From NCBI RefSeq assembly GCF_041415945.1, contig NZ_JBGCUS010000001.1, forward strand, positions 2,852,001 to 2,916,000: a DNA stretch of 64,000 nt, in the 5' to 3' direction. Numbering within the stretch: the stretch's first letter is position 1; every line of letters begins with the position of its first letter. The position numbers and the translations under genes were made by a program. Under the pieces are notes generated by a model, which was given only the letters and a program-made list of their open reading frames with translations, was not told the DNA's origin and searched no databases. Below are positions 47,324 through 55,209 of this stretch, piece after piece. This DNA comes from Ancylobacter sp. IITR112. GTDB lineage: Bacteria; Pseudomonadota; Alphaproteobacteria; Rhizobiales; Xanthobacteraceae.

Positions 47324-49198
47324 ATGGCATGGCGATCTGTGGCGCGGGCGATCCGCGCGGCGTTTTTCGGGCTGGCCTGCCTGTCGGCCCCGGCCGCCCT
47401 GGCCGGCGGGCCGAACGACTTGACCGCGCCATTCGCCGCGCCGGCCGCCGCCGAACCGTTCACGCTGACGGCCGCCCGCGCGCCCTCGGGCGAGTTGCTG
47501 CTGCGCTGGCGTGTCGGGGCGGGGAACTATCTCTACCGCGACAGCCTGGAGGCGACACGCGACGGCACGCCGGTGGCCCTGCAACTGCCGCTGGGCGAGG
47601 CCAAGGACGACCCCAGCTTCGGGCCGGTGAGGGTTTTCCATCGGGATGTCGAGGCCAGCGCCGGCGACCTCGCCGCGACCGGCCAGCTTCAGGTCCGCTA
47701 TCAGGGCTGCTCGGAACAGGGCATCTGCTTTCCGCCGCAGGCGCGGCGCGTCGATCTCGCCAGCCTTGAGGTCAGCGATGCCCCGCCCGCCATGCGCGCG
47801 GAAGTAGCAAAAGCGGACCTAGAAAAAGCGGATCTGGCGCAGGCGGAAATGGCGCAAGCGGGGCCGGCGGACAGATCCCCCGTGCCGCCGCTCGATGAGG
47901 GCGAGCGCATCGCCACCTTGTTCGCCGGCGGCCCCGGCTGGACGCTTCTGGCCTTTCTCGGCTTCGGCCTGCTGCTGGCGCTGACGCCCTGCGTCTTCCC
48001 GATGATCCCGATCCTCGCCGGCCTGCTCACCCGCTCGGGCGGGGCGCTGACACGGCGGCGGAGCCTTTCGCTGACCGGCGCCTATGTGCTCGCCATGGCC
48101 GGCGCCTATGGGCTGGTCGGCGCGGTCGCCGGCTGGTCGGGAGCGAATCTGCAGGCGACGCTGCAGACGCCGCTGGCGCTTGGGGTGAGCGCGGCGATCT
48201 TCGTGGCGCTGGCGCTGTCCATGTTCGGCCTGTTCGATCTCGCCCTGCCCGCCGGCCTGTCCTCCCGGCTGGCCGGGCGCGGCGGCAAGGATTCGAAAGG
48301 CGGCGGCTCGCTTGGCGGGGCGGCCCTGCTCGGCTTCGGCTCGGCGCTGATCGTCGGGCCCTGCGTCACCCCGCCGCTCGCCGGCGCCCTGCTCTATGCA
48401 GCGACGACCGGCGACGCGCTGACCGGTGCCGGCGCGCTGTTCATGCTCGGCCTCGGCATGGGCCTGCCGCTGATGCTGGTCGGCCTGTTCGGGCCGAGCG
48501 TGCTGCCGCGCGGCGGCGTGTGGCTGGAACGGGTCAAGCAGGGCTTCGGGATCGTCTTCCTCGCCGTCGCCATCCTGCTCGCCGGGCGCCTGCTGCCACC
48601 GCCGGCGACGCTCGCCCTGCTCGGCGTGCTGCTGGTCGGCGCGGCGTCATTCATCGGCGGGTTCGACCGGCTCACCGCAGCGAGCGGCCCCGCCGCGCGG
48701 CTCGCCCGTGGCGGCGGCATGGCGGCGGCGCTGTATGGGGCGACGCTGATCATCGGCGCCGCCGGCGGCGCGCAGGACCCGCTGCGCCCGCTCGCCTTCG
48801 TCGCGCCGCCGGCAGGCCCCCCGGCAACGCTCTCCTCCGCCACCGTCACCTCCGCCGCCGGCTTCGACCGGGCGCTCGCCGAGGCGGCAACCGGCTCGGC
48901 TCGCGGTGGGCCGATCCTGGTCGATGTCACCGCTGCCTGGTGCAGCGTGTGCCGGTCCAACGCGGCGGTGATGGCGGCGCCGGAGCTGCGCGCCCGCCTC
49001 GCCGGCCTGCCGCAGATCACCGCCGATATCACCGACGGCACCGCCGAGACCCGGGCCCTGATGCAGCGGTTGCGCGTGGTCGGGCCTCCGGCCCTGTTCC
49101 TGGTCGACGCGCAGGGGCGCGAGATTGCCGGCTCTCGCATCGTCGGCCCCGTCACTGTCGAGGAAATCGCCCGCCGGCTCGCTGCGGCCGGCGCCTGA
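47324..49198 (+). CDS. dsbD: protein-disulfide reductase DsbD
   Basis: 624-residue membrane protein that carries electrons from cytoplasmic thioredoxin to periplasmic thiol proteins. A signal peptide is followed by the N-terminal Ig-like domain whose redox pair sits in RYQGCSEQGICFPP. Eight membrane helices follow with the paired cysteines in LTPCVFPMIPIL and VGPCVTPPLAG. The C-terminal thioredoxin domain has WCSVC at about residues 540-543. The linker before the membrane part contains Ala/Lys/Asp/Glu repeats. All three redox pairs are present. First gene of a three-gene unit. Confidence 0.94.
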   Translation: MAWRSVARAIRAAFFGLACLSAPAALAGGPNDLTAPFAAPAAAEPFTLTAARAPSGELLLRWRVGAGNYLYRDSLEATRDGTPVALQLPLGEAKDDPSFGPVRVFHRDVEASAGDLAATGQLQVRYQGCSEQGICFPPQARRVDLASLEVSDAPPAMRAEVAKADLEKADLAQAEMAQAGPADRSPVPPLDEGERIATLFAGGPGWTLLAFLGFGLLLALTPCVFPMIPILAGLLTRSGGALTRRRSLSLTGAYVLAMAGAYGLVGAVAGWSGANLQATLQTPLALGVSAAIFVALALSMFGLFDLALPAGLSSRLAGRGGKDSKGGGSLGGAALLGFGSALIVGPCVTPPLAGALLYAATTGDALTGAGALFMLGLGMGLPLMLVGLFGPSVLPRGGVWLERVKQGFGIVFLAVAILLAGRLLPPPATLALLGVLLVGAASFIGGFDRLTAASGPAARLARGGGMAAALYGATLIIGAAGGAQDPLRPLAFVAPPAGPPATLSSATVTSAAGFDRALAEAATGSARGGPILVDVTAAWCSVCRSNAAVMAAPELRARLAGLPQITADITDGTAETRALMQRLRVVGPPALFLVDAQGREIAGSRIVGPVTVEEIARRLAAAGA

Positions 49199-49233
49199 CG
49201 CACCTGTCCCACCCCTCAACCTCAGGAGCTCCC

Positions 49234-49851
49234 ATGCAGCGCCGCCACGTCCTCACCCTCGCCGGCCTTCTCGCCGCAAGCGCCCTCGCCGGCGCGCCGC
49301 TCCGCGCCCAGGGCGTCGATGTCGAGGCGATATTGCGCGATCCCGCCGCGCCGACCGCCGGCAATCCCAGGGGCGATGTCACCGTGGTCGCCTTCCTCGA
49401 TTACAACTGCCCGTTCTGCAAGAAAGCCGCGCCCGACCTCGAACGGGCGGTGCGGGAGGATGGACGCATTCGGCTTGTCTACAAGGACTGGCCGATTCTC
49501 TCCGAGGCGTCGGTCTATGGCGCGCAACTGGCCCTCGCTACCGCCTATCAGGGCGGATACGCCAAGGTGCATCACGCGCTGATGGCGATTCCCGGCCGCC
49601 GCGTCAGCAAGGAGCAGATGGGGGCGGCGGTGCGGGCGTCGGGCGTCGATGTCGACCGGCTCAATGCCGATCTCAAGGCGCATGCCGGCGACATCACCGC
49701 GCTGCTGCGCCGCAATCTGGCGCAGGCGGAATCGCTGGGCCTGCAGGGCACGCCGGCCTATCTCATCGGCCCGTTCCGCACCTCGACGCTGGACTATGCA
49801 GGCTTCAAGGAAGCCTTCGCCGAAGCGCGCCGGCGGCAGGCGGCGGAGTAA
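49234..49851 (+). CDS. exported DsbA/DsbG-like thiol oxidoreductase
   Basis: 205-residue periplasmic protein with an Arg-Arg signal peptide (cleavage near LRAQG). The thioredoxin fold carries FLDYNCPFCKKAAPDLE (Cys59, Cys62) and a late cis-Pro loop LQGTPAYLIG. An inserted helical domain lies between. CPFC-type proteins next to DsbD are often kept reduced and act as reductases or isomerases (ScsC/DsbG-like), not as oxidants. A strong AGGAG site precedes the start. It sits 35 bp after dsbD and 4 bp before the L,D-transpeptidase. Confidence 0.9.
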   Translation: MQRRHVLTLAGLLAASALAGAPLRAQGVDVEAILRDPAAPTAGNPRGDVTVVAFLDYNCPFCKKAAPDLERAVREDGRIRLVYKDWPILSEASVYGAQLALATAYQGGYAKVHHALMAIPGRRVSKEQMGAAVRASGVDVDRLNADLKAHAGDITALLRRNLAQAESLGLQGTPAYLIGPFRTSTLDYAGFKEAFAEARRRQAAE

Positions 49852-49855
49852 GCCC

Positions 49856-50533
49856 ATGCCGTCCAGCAATGACCGCGGGCTGCCGCCAGCTCTCTCCCGG
49901 CGCGGCGTGCTTGTTCTGCTTCCGCTCGCCCTCGGCGCCTGCGCCACGCGCCGGCCCGCGCCGGCGCCCGCTGCCGCCGTTTCCCCCTTCGCCCCGCGCT
50001 ATGGCGCGCTGGAGGATGGCGGCTTCCGCGTGCCGGGCGTGCCGGCCGACGAGATGAAGGCGCGCAACCGCCGCATGCTGGTCGACGATCCCACCGGCCA
50101 GCCGGCGGGCACGCTGGTGGTCGACCCGGCGAACCGCTTCCTCTATCTCGTGCAGGAGAACGGCAAGGCGCTGCGCTACGGGGTCGGCGTCGGCCGCGAG
50201 GGGCTGGAGTTCAGCGGCACCGCCGAAGTGGCGCACAAGCGCGCCTGGCCGCGCTGGACGCCGACGCCCGACATGATCGCCCGCGAGCCGGAAAAATACC
50301 AGAAATGGGCGGGCGGCATGGCGGGCGGCGAGAGCAACCCACTCGGCGCCCGCGCGCTCTATCTGTTCAAGGACGGTAGGGACACGCTCTACCGTATCCA
50401 CGGCACCAATGAGCCCTGGTCGATCGGCGAGGCGGTTTCCTCCGGCTGCATCCGCATGATGAACCAGGATGTGATCGACCTGTATCAGCGCATCCCGGAC
50501 GGCACCAAGGTGGTGGTGCTGCCGGCGGGCTGA
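49856..50533 (+). CDS. L,D-transpeptidase (ErfK/YbiS/YcfS/YnhG type)
   Basis: 225-residue cell-wall enzyme that attaches or cross-links at meso-diaminopimelate. A Ser-Arg-Arg signal peptide ends in a lipobox-like LGAC (Cys29). The YkuD domain has YLFKDGRDTLYRIHGTNEPWSIG (His182) and VSSGCIRMMN with catalytic Cys198, plus LVVDPANRFLYLV at its start. In this family the single active Cys is easily oxidised and must be kept reduced. Being the third gene after dsbD and a DsbG-like protein gives a plausible repair partnership. Confidence 0.92.
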   Translation: MPSSNDRGLPPALSRRGVLVLLPLALGACATRRPAPAPAAAVSPFAPRYGALEDGGFRVPGVPADEMKARNRRMLVDDPTGQPAGTLVVDPANRFLYLVQENGKALRYGVGVGREGLEFSGTAEVAHKRAWPRWTPTPDMIAREPEKYQKWAGGMAGGESNPLGARALYLFKDGRDTLYRIHGTNEPWSIGEAVSSGCIRMMNQDVIDLYQRIPDGTKVVVLPAG

Positions 50534-50538
50534 AGGGA

Positions 50539-51324
50539 TCACGCGAGCAGGGCGGACGCACTCTTGAACAGCATGTAGCTGGCGACGACGAAGATCAGCG
50601 TCGCGAACACCGTGGTCAGCCGCCCGGTGCGCCCGGACAGCCGCCGGGCGAGCTTCATGCCGGCGACGCTGCCGAGCGCGCCGCCGGCGATGAAGGCGAA
50701 GGCCAGCGGCCAGTTCACGAGGCCCGACAGCGCGTAGTTGAACGCGGTGGTCAGCCCGAAGGCCGTCACCGCCACCAGTGAGGTGCCGACCGCGTTGAGG
50801 ATCGGCATGCCGGTGGAGCCGATCAGGCCGGGCACGATGAGAAAGCCGCCGCCAATGCCGAAGAAGCCGGAGAAGACGCCCGTGCCAAGGCCGAAGCCGA
50901 GCACTTTCGGCGCCTTCTGCCGGTTGCACTCCGCCCCCGGCTCGCCCGGATTGCCGCGCCCGCGCAACATGAGCACGCCGACGACGAGCATCAGGAGAGC
51001 GAACAGGACCAGCAGTTTCTCGCCGCCCACCAGCTTGCCGAGGCTGGAGCCGGCAAAGGCTCCGAAAATGCCGGCCGTGGCGTACATGCCGCCGCAGCGC
51101 CACTTCACCGTGCCGGCCCGGGCATGCTGCAGCAGGCCGGCGGCGGCGTTCACCGCCACCGCGAAGGCGCTGGTGCCGATGGCCACATGCGGGTTGCGCA
51201 CGCCGACCAGATAGACCATCAGCGGCACGGCGAGGATGGAGCCGCCGCCGCCGACGAGGCCCAGCGTGAACCCGACCAGCACGCCGGCGCCGGCGCCGAG
51301 GCCGTATTGCAGCGGCTCCAGCAT
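50539..51324 (-). CDS. TauE/SafE family sulfite/organosulfonate exporter
   Basis: 261-residue membrane protein with eight predicted helices in two repeats; each repeat starts with the family motif (GFTLGLVGGGGSILAVPLMVYLVG and GVFSGFFGIGGGFLIVPGLIG). Members export sulfite, sulfoacetate or related anions. Its ATG shares one base with the stop of the DUF442-SQR gene (TGATG), so it is coupled to sulfide oxidation, and export of sulfite made by persulfide dioxygenase is the natural proposal. Confidence 0.92.
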   Translation of the reverse strand: MLEPLQYGLGAGAGVLVGFTLGLVGGGGSILAVPLMVYLVGVRNPHVAIGTSAFAVAVNAAAGLLQHARAGTVKWRCGGMYATAGIFGAFAGSSLGKLVGGEKLLVLFALLMLVVGVLMLRGRGNPGEPGAECNRQKAPKVLGFGLGTGVFSGFFGIGGGFLIVPGLIGSTGMPILNAVGTSLVAVTAFGLTTAFNYALSGLVNWPLAFAFIAGGALGSVAGMKLARRLSGRTGRLTTVFATLIFVVASYMLFKSASALLA

Positions 51325-53006
51325 CACGCCGCCTCTTTGGCGGGCGCCATGGGCTCGGGCCGGCACAGCCATTCCCGCCCCTTCAGCATGGCGTGCCAGT
51401 AGATCGGCGGCAGCATGCGGTCCTTGAGGAACCAGGCGAGCCGCGTCGGGCGCGTGCCGTCGAGCAGCCAGCTCGGAAAGGTCGGCAGCAGCGCGCCGCC
51501 ATAGCCGAATTCCGCCAGCACGATCCTGCCGCGCTCCACGGTGAGCGGGCACGAGCCATAGCCGTCATATTGCGCGGCCGGGGCCTTGCCATCGAGCGCG
51601 GCCAACACATTGACCGCCACGACAGGCGCCTGCTTGCGCGCGGCGGCGGCGGTCTTGGCGTTGGGCGTATTGGTGGCATCGCCCAGCGCGAACACGTCGG
51701 GATGGCGGACATGGCGCAGCGTCGCCGGATCGACCTCGATCCAGCCGCCGGCCCCCGCCAGCGGGCTGGCGGCGACGACATCGAGCGGCTTCTGCGGCGG
51801 CACCGCATGCAGCATGTCGAAGGAGCGCTCGACCCGCTCGACGCCGCCATCGGCCCCCGTCCGCTGGAAGGTGGCGACGCGCGCCTCGCCATCCACCGCG
51901 ACAAGGGTGGAGCCGAAATTCAGGCCGATGCCGTAGCGCTGCACATAGGCCATCAGCGCCGGCACATAGGCCGGCACGCCGAACAGCGCGCCGCCGGCAT
52001 TGTGGAACTCCACCTCCATCTGCGGTAGCACCCCGGCGGCGCGCCAGATGTCGCAGGAGAGATACATCGCCTTCTGCGGCGCGCCGGCGCATTTGATCGG
52101 CATGGCCGGCTGGGTGAACAGCGCCCGGCCGGCGCGCACCGTGCTGGCGAGGCGGAACGTGTAGGGCGCGAGGTCGAAACGGTAGTTCGAGGTCACGCCG
52201 TTGCGGCCCAGCGCCTCGGGCAGGCCGGGAATGGCCTCCCAGGCGAGCCGCAGGCCCGGCGCGGCGACGAGGACGCGGTAGCGCAGCGACGTGCCATCGG
52301 CGAGCGCGACCTCCCGCGTGTCGGGCCGGAAGCCGGCGGCCGCCTGCCGCACCCAGTTCACCCGCTCCGGCATGACAGCGCCCATCGGCACGCGGGTGGT
52401 GTCGGGCTTGAACACGCCGGCGCCGACCATGGTCCAGCCGGGCTGGTAATAATGACACTCCGCCGGTTCGACGATGGCGATGTCGAGCGACGGCCGGCGC
52501 CTGAGCAGGCTGGAGGCGGTGGCGATGCCCGCCGCGCCGCCGCCGACAATTACGACGTCATAGACCTTCGGCGCGGCGGAACCGCCGGCGACGGGTGCCG
52601 CCAGCCGGGCGCGCTGGCCGCTCACGTCGATCCCGGCGGCGGCGGTGAGGGCCAGGGTCTCTTCCGGCGGGCGGCGGCCGGCCTGGGCCAGCGCCCACAG
52701 CGTCGCCGCCCGCGTGCCGGTGCGGCAATAGCCGAGAACGGGCCCGGGAAGCCGGTCGAGCATGGCGCGCATCTCGGCGACATCGGTTTCGGCATAGGTT
52801 CCGGGACTGACGGGAATATGGACGAAGGCCATGCCGAACGCCGCCGCCAGGGTCGCGACCTCGCCCGCCGGCAATTGCCCGGCGTCCTCGCCATCGGGAC
52901 GGGTGCAGATCACCGAGCGGAAGCCGGCGGCGGCGGCCTGCGCCAGCCCGGCATCATCCAATGGGCCGCACACGTGAAATTCCGGCACGATCTGTTTGGG
53001 CGTCAT
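51324..53006 (-). CDS. DUF442 sulfurtransferase/phosphatase-like domain fused to sulfide:quinone oxidoreductase-like flavoprotein
   Basis: 560-residue fusion. Residues 1-110 are a DUF442 (beta-lactamase-hydrolase-like) domain with the CX5R loop YCRTGTRA (Cys94, Arg100-region). From about residue 147 a flavoprotein begins with DVVIVGGGAAGIATA and continues with YYQPGWTMVGAG, IKCAGAPQKAMYLSCDIW and DGYGSCPLTVERG; these cysteines match the pair used by type II SQR. The C-terminus has the short membrane-binding helices of SQR. It likely oxidises sulfide to persulfide and passes it on through the DUF442 cysteine. Encoded between the persulfide dioxygenase and TauE. Confidence 0.9.
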   Translation of the reverse strand: MTPKQIVPEFHVCGPLDDAGLAQAAAAGFRSVICTRPDGEDAGQLPAGEVATLAAAFGMAFVHIPVSPGTYAETDVAEMRAMLDRLPGPVLGYCRTGTRAATLWALAQAGRRPPEETLALTAAAGIDVSGQRARLAAPVAGGSAAPKVYDVVIVGGGAAGIATASSLLRRRPSLDIAIVEPAECHYYQPGWTMVGAGVFKPDTTRVPMGAVMPERVNWVRQAAAGFRPDTREVALADGTSLRYRVLVAAPGLRLAWEAIPGLPEALGRNGVTSNYRFDLAPYTFRLASTVRAGRALFTQPAMPIKCAGAPQKAMYLSCDIWRAAGVLPQMEVEFHNAGGALFGVPAYVPALMAYVQRYGIGLNFGSTLVAVDGEARVATFQRTGADGGVERVERSFDMLHAVPPQKPLDVVAASPLAGAGGWIEVDPATLRHVRHPDVFALGDATNTPNAKTAAAARKQAPVVAVNVLAALDGKAPAAQYDGYGSCPLTVERGRIVLAEFGYGGALLPTFPSWLLDGTRPTRLAWFLKDRMLPPIYWHAMLKGREWLCRPEPMAPAKEAA

Positions 53007-53073
53007 GGGCGTTTCCTCGATTCCTTCGGGGCGTCACCGCGAACGGCCGGCGTTGGCGCGCCGGCCGGCGGGG

Positions 53074-54015
53074 TCAGAGCGTGTCGAGCGGGAGTTTCAG
53101 GTAGCGCCGGCCGTTTTCCTCCGGCTCGGGCAGGTTGCCGGCCCGCATGTTCACCTGCACCGAGGGCAGGATGAGCTTGGGCATGGCGAGAGTGGCGTCG
53201 CGCTTGGTGCGCATGTCGACGAAGGCGTCCTCGTCCACCCCGTCGCGGGCGTGGATATTGCCCGCGCGCTCGGCGCCGACCGTGGTTTCCCAGGCATAGC
53301 TGTCGCGGCCCGGCGCCTTGTAGTCGTGGCAGAGGAACAGCCGCGTCTCGTCCGGCAGCGCCAGCAGCCGGCGGATGGAGTGATAGAGCTGGCGGGCATC
53401 GCCGCCGGGAAAATCGGCGCGGGCGGTGCCGAAATCCGGCATGAACAGCGTGTCGCCGGTGAACACCACATCGCCGATCACATAGGCCAGGTCGGCCGGC
53501 GTGTGGCCGGGCACATGCAGCACAGTGGCGGGGATGGAGCCGACGCTGAACGTGTCGCCATCCTCGAACAGCCGGTCGAATTCCGAGCCGTCGCGGGCGA
53601 ATTCGGTACCGAAATTGAAGATCTTCCCGAACACGTTCTGCACGGTGATGATCTCGCGGCCGATGGCGAGCTTGCCGCCGAGTTCGCGCTGGATATAGGG
53701 CGCGGCCGACAGATGGTCGGCATGGGCGTGGGTCTCCAGCAGCCAGTCGACCGTCAGCCCCTTCTCCCGCACGAAGGCGATCATGGCGTCCGCCGAGGCG
53801 GTGGAGGTGCGCCCCGAGGCGGCGTCGAAATCCAGCACGCTGTCGACGATGGCAGCGCGAAGGGTGGCGGGATCGTGGATCACATAGCTCGCCGTGTTGG
53901 TCGGCTCGTCGAAGAAGGCGTCGACGGCAAGGCGGTTCTCGGTGGCCTGGGCGGCGCGGATCTGGGCGGCCGCAGCGTCGAGATGCGGGTCGGGATGAAG
54001 ACGAGAGGCGGACAT
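53074..54015 (-). CDS. MBL-fold persulfide dioxygenase (ETHE1/Blh type)
   Basis: 313-residue metallo-beta-lactamase-fold protein with THAHADHL (His96, His98, Asp100, His101), VLHVPGHTPADLAYV and FTGDTLFMPDFGTARADFPGGD, the single-iron pattern of ETHE1-like enzymes that oxidise glutathione persulfide to sulfite. Start at 54015 follows a GGAGGA site. In the Xylella/Agrobacterium bigR operon the corresponding protein (Blh) is fused to DUF442; here DUF442 is on the SQR gene instead. Confidence 0.92.
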   Translation of the reverse strand: MSASRLHPDPHLDAAAAQIRAAQATENRLAVDAFFDEPTNTASYVIHDPATLRAAIVDSVLDFDAASGRTSTASADAMIAFVREKGLTVDWLLETHAHADHLSAAPYIQRELGGKLAIGREIITVQNVFGKIFNFGTEFARDGSEFDRLFEDGDTFSVGSIPATVLHVPGHTPADLAYVIGDVVFTGDTLFMPDFGTARADFPGGDARQLYHSIRRLLALPDETRLFLCHDYKAPGRDSYAWETTVGAERAGNIHARDGVDEDAFVDMRTKRDATLAMPKLILPSVQVNMRAGNLPEPEENGRRYLKLPLDTL

Positions 54016-54044
54016 GGCGTTCCTCCGGCGTTGATGAATTTCAT

Positions 54045-54065
54045 AATTACATAATCTGTGTAATT
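54045..54065. promoter_or_regulatory. AATTACA-N7-TGTAATT operator-like inverted repeat
   Basis: A perfect 7-bp inverted repeat with a 7-bp spacer in the 96-bp AT-rich region between the divergent persulfide dioxygenase and peroxiredoxin genes. AT-rich palindromes of this sort are bound by ArsR-type sulfide sensors (BigR/SqrR/YgaV). Its central position would let one protein control both directions. Confidence 0.65.
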
Positions 54066-54111
54066 GTAAATGCGGATTGCGCCCAAACCCGTCAAGAGGC
54101 AATCAGGAAGA

Positions 54112-54765
54112 ATGACAGCCAGCCCAGCTCCCGCCCGCGATTCCGCCAGTGTCCCGCCCCGTCCGCTGCGCATAGGCGACGCTGCGCCCGTGTTCAGCGC
54201 CCGCTCGACGCAGGGACAGGTGCAACTTTCCGATTATCGCGGGCGCTGGCTGGTGCTGTTCTCGCACCCGGCCGACTTCACCCCGGTCTGCACCAGCGAG
54301 TTCATCGCGCTGGCGCGGCTGGCGCCGGAGTTCGACGCCCTCGGCGTGGCGCTGATCGGGCTGTCGGTGGACAGCCTGTTCTCGCATCTGGGCTGGCTGC
54401 GGGCGATACGCGGCGCCTTTGGCGTCGAGGTGCCGTTCCCGGTGGTGGAGGACACCTCGCTCGTCATCTCCCGCGCCTATGGCATGCTGGACGAGACGGC
54501 ACAGGATTCCTCCACCGTGCGGGCGAGCTATTTCATCGACCCGCAGGGCATCGTGCGGGCCATCCAGTGGTACCCGATGTCGGTCGGCCGCTCGGCGCGG
54601 GAGATGCTGCGGCTCGCCGCCGCGCTCAAGCGCGCCGAGGCGGGAGATGTGGTGACGCCCGAAGGCTGGCAGCCGGGCGAGCCGGTGCTGCGGGCGCTCA
54701 CCGACGAGACCGCGCTGGCCGAAGCCGATCCCGCCTGGTTCTGCCAGGCGGCGGAGCGGGACTGA
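54112..54765 (+). CDS. peroxiredoxin (Prx6/AhpC-like)
   Basis: 217-residue thiol peroxidase. The peroxidatic site is FSHPADFTPVCTSEF (Cys60), followed by LIGLSVDSLFSHLGWL and FPVVEDTSLVISRAYGML, the Prx6-type layout with a C-terminal extension. A second cysteine (WFCQAAERD, residue 211) near the end could resolve the sulfenic acid. An AGGAAG site precedes the ATG. It is divergent from the persulfide dioxygenase and one base ahead of an ArsR gene, so it may remove peroxide or persulfide under sulfide stress. Confidence 0.9.
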   Translation: MTASPAPARDSASVPPRPLRIGDAAPVFSARSTQGQVQLSDYRGRWLVLFSHPADFTPVCTSEFIALARLAPEFDALGVALIGLSVDSLFSHLGWLRAIRGAFGVEVPFPVVEDTSLVISRAYGMLDETAQDSSTVRASYFIDPQGIVRAIQWYPMSVGRSAREMLRLAAALKRAEAGDVVTPEGWQPGEPVLRALTDETALAEADPAWFCQAAERD

Positions 54766-54766
54766 G

Positions 54767-55177
54767 ATGGCGCTGACCCGCGAAGAGGCCGACGCGGCGG
54801 TCGAGAAGCTGCGCAGCTACGCCCAGCCCCAGCGGCTGATGGTGCTCTCGCATCTGCAGGCGGGCGAGATGACCGTGAGCGAGATCGACGCCGCCACCGG
54901 CATCGGCCAGCCGGCGCTGAGCCAGCAGCTCGGCGAGTTACGGCGCGCCGGGCTCGTCGCCACGCGGCGCGCCGCCAAGCAGGTCTATTACCGGCTGGCG
55001 GATGCCGGCGTAGCGCTGTGCGTGCGCAGCATCGAGGCGCAGTTCGGCAAGGGCGCTGCCGCGCTGCCGGAGCCGGCGCAAGCGACGCCACCCGCCGCGC
55101 CGCCCTCCTCCCGCGCGCGCAATCGCAGCGCCGCGCTGTTCGCCCGCATCGTGGCGCCGGGGGAGCCGGCGGCCTGA
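54767..55177 (+). CDS. ArsR-family regulator lacking the BigR/SqrR cysteine pair
   Basis: 136-residue winged-helix repressor. The recognition region is MTVSEIDAATGIGQPALSQQLGELRRAGLVATRRAAKQVYYRLAD, close in type to BigR/YgaV. The position of the first sensing cysteine is Ser28 (RLMVLSHLQAGE), and the second is also missing; the only Cys is Cys85 in the last helix. A disordered Ala/Pro tail follows. Being next to the AATTACA repeat and the persulfide genes makes it a candidate regulator of both, perhaps as a non-redox or partner-dependent form. Confidence 0.88.
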   Translation: MALTREEADAAVEKLRSYAQPQRLMVLSHLQAGEMTVSEIDAATGIGQPALSQQLGELRRAGLVATRRAAKQVYYRLADAGVALCVRSIEAQFGKGAAALPEPAQATPPAAPPSSRARNRSAALFARIVAPGEPAA

Positions 55178-55209
55178 TCGAGCGGGGATGCCCAGGGGCG
55201 TCGCCGGTC

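Noticed and set aside
54112..55177. Peroxiredoxin and ArsR gene as an arsenic-resistance operon
   Set aside because: No arsB/acr3/arsC nearby and no Cys-Val-Cys metal site in the ArsR protein; context is persulfide metabolism.
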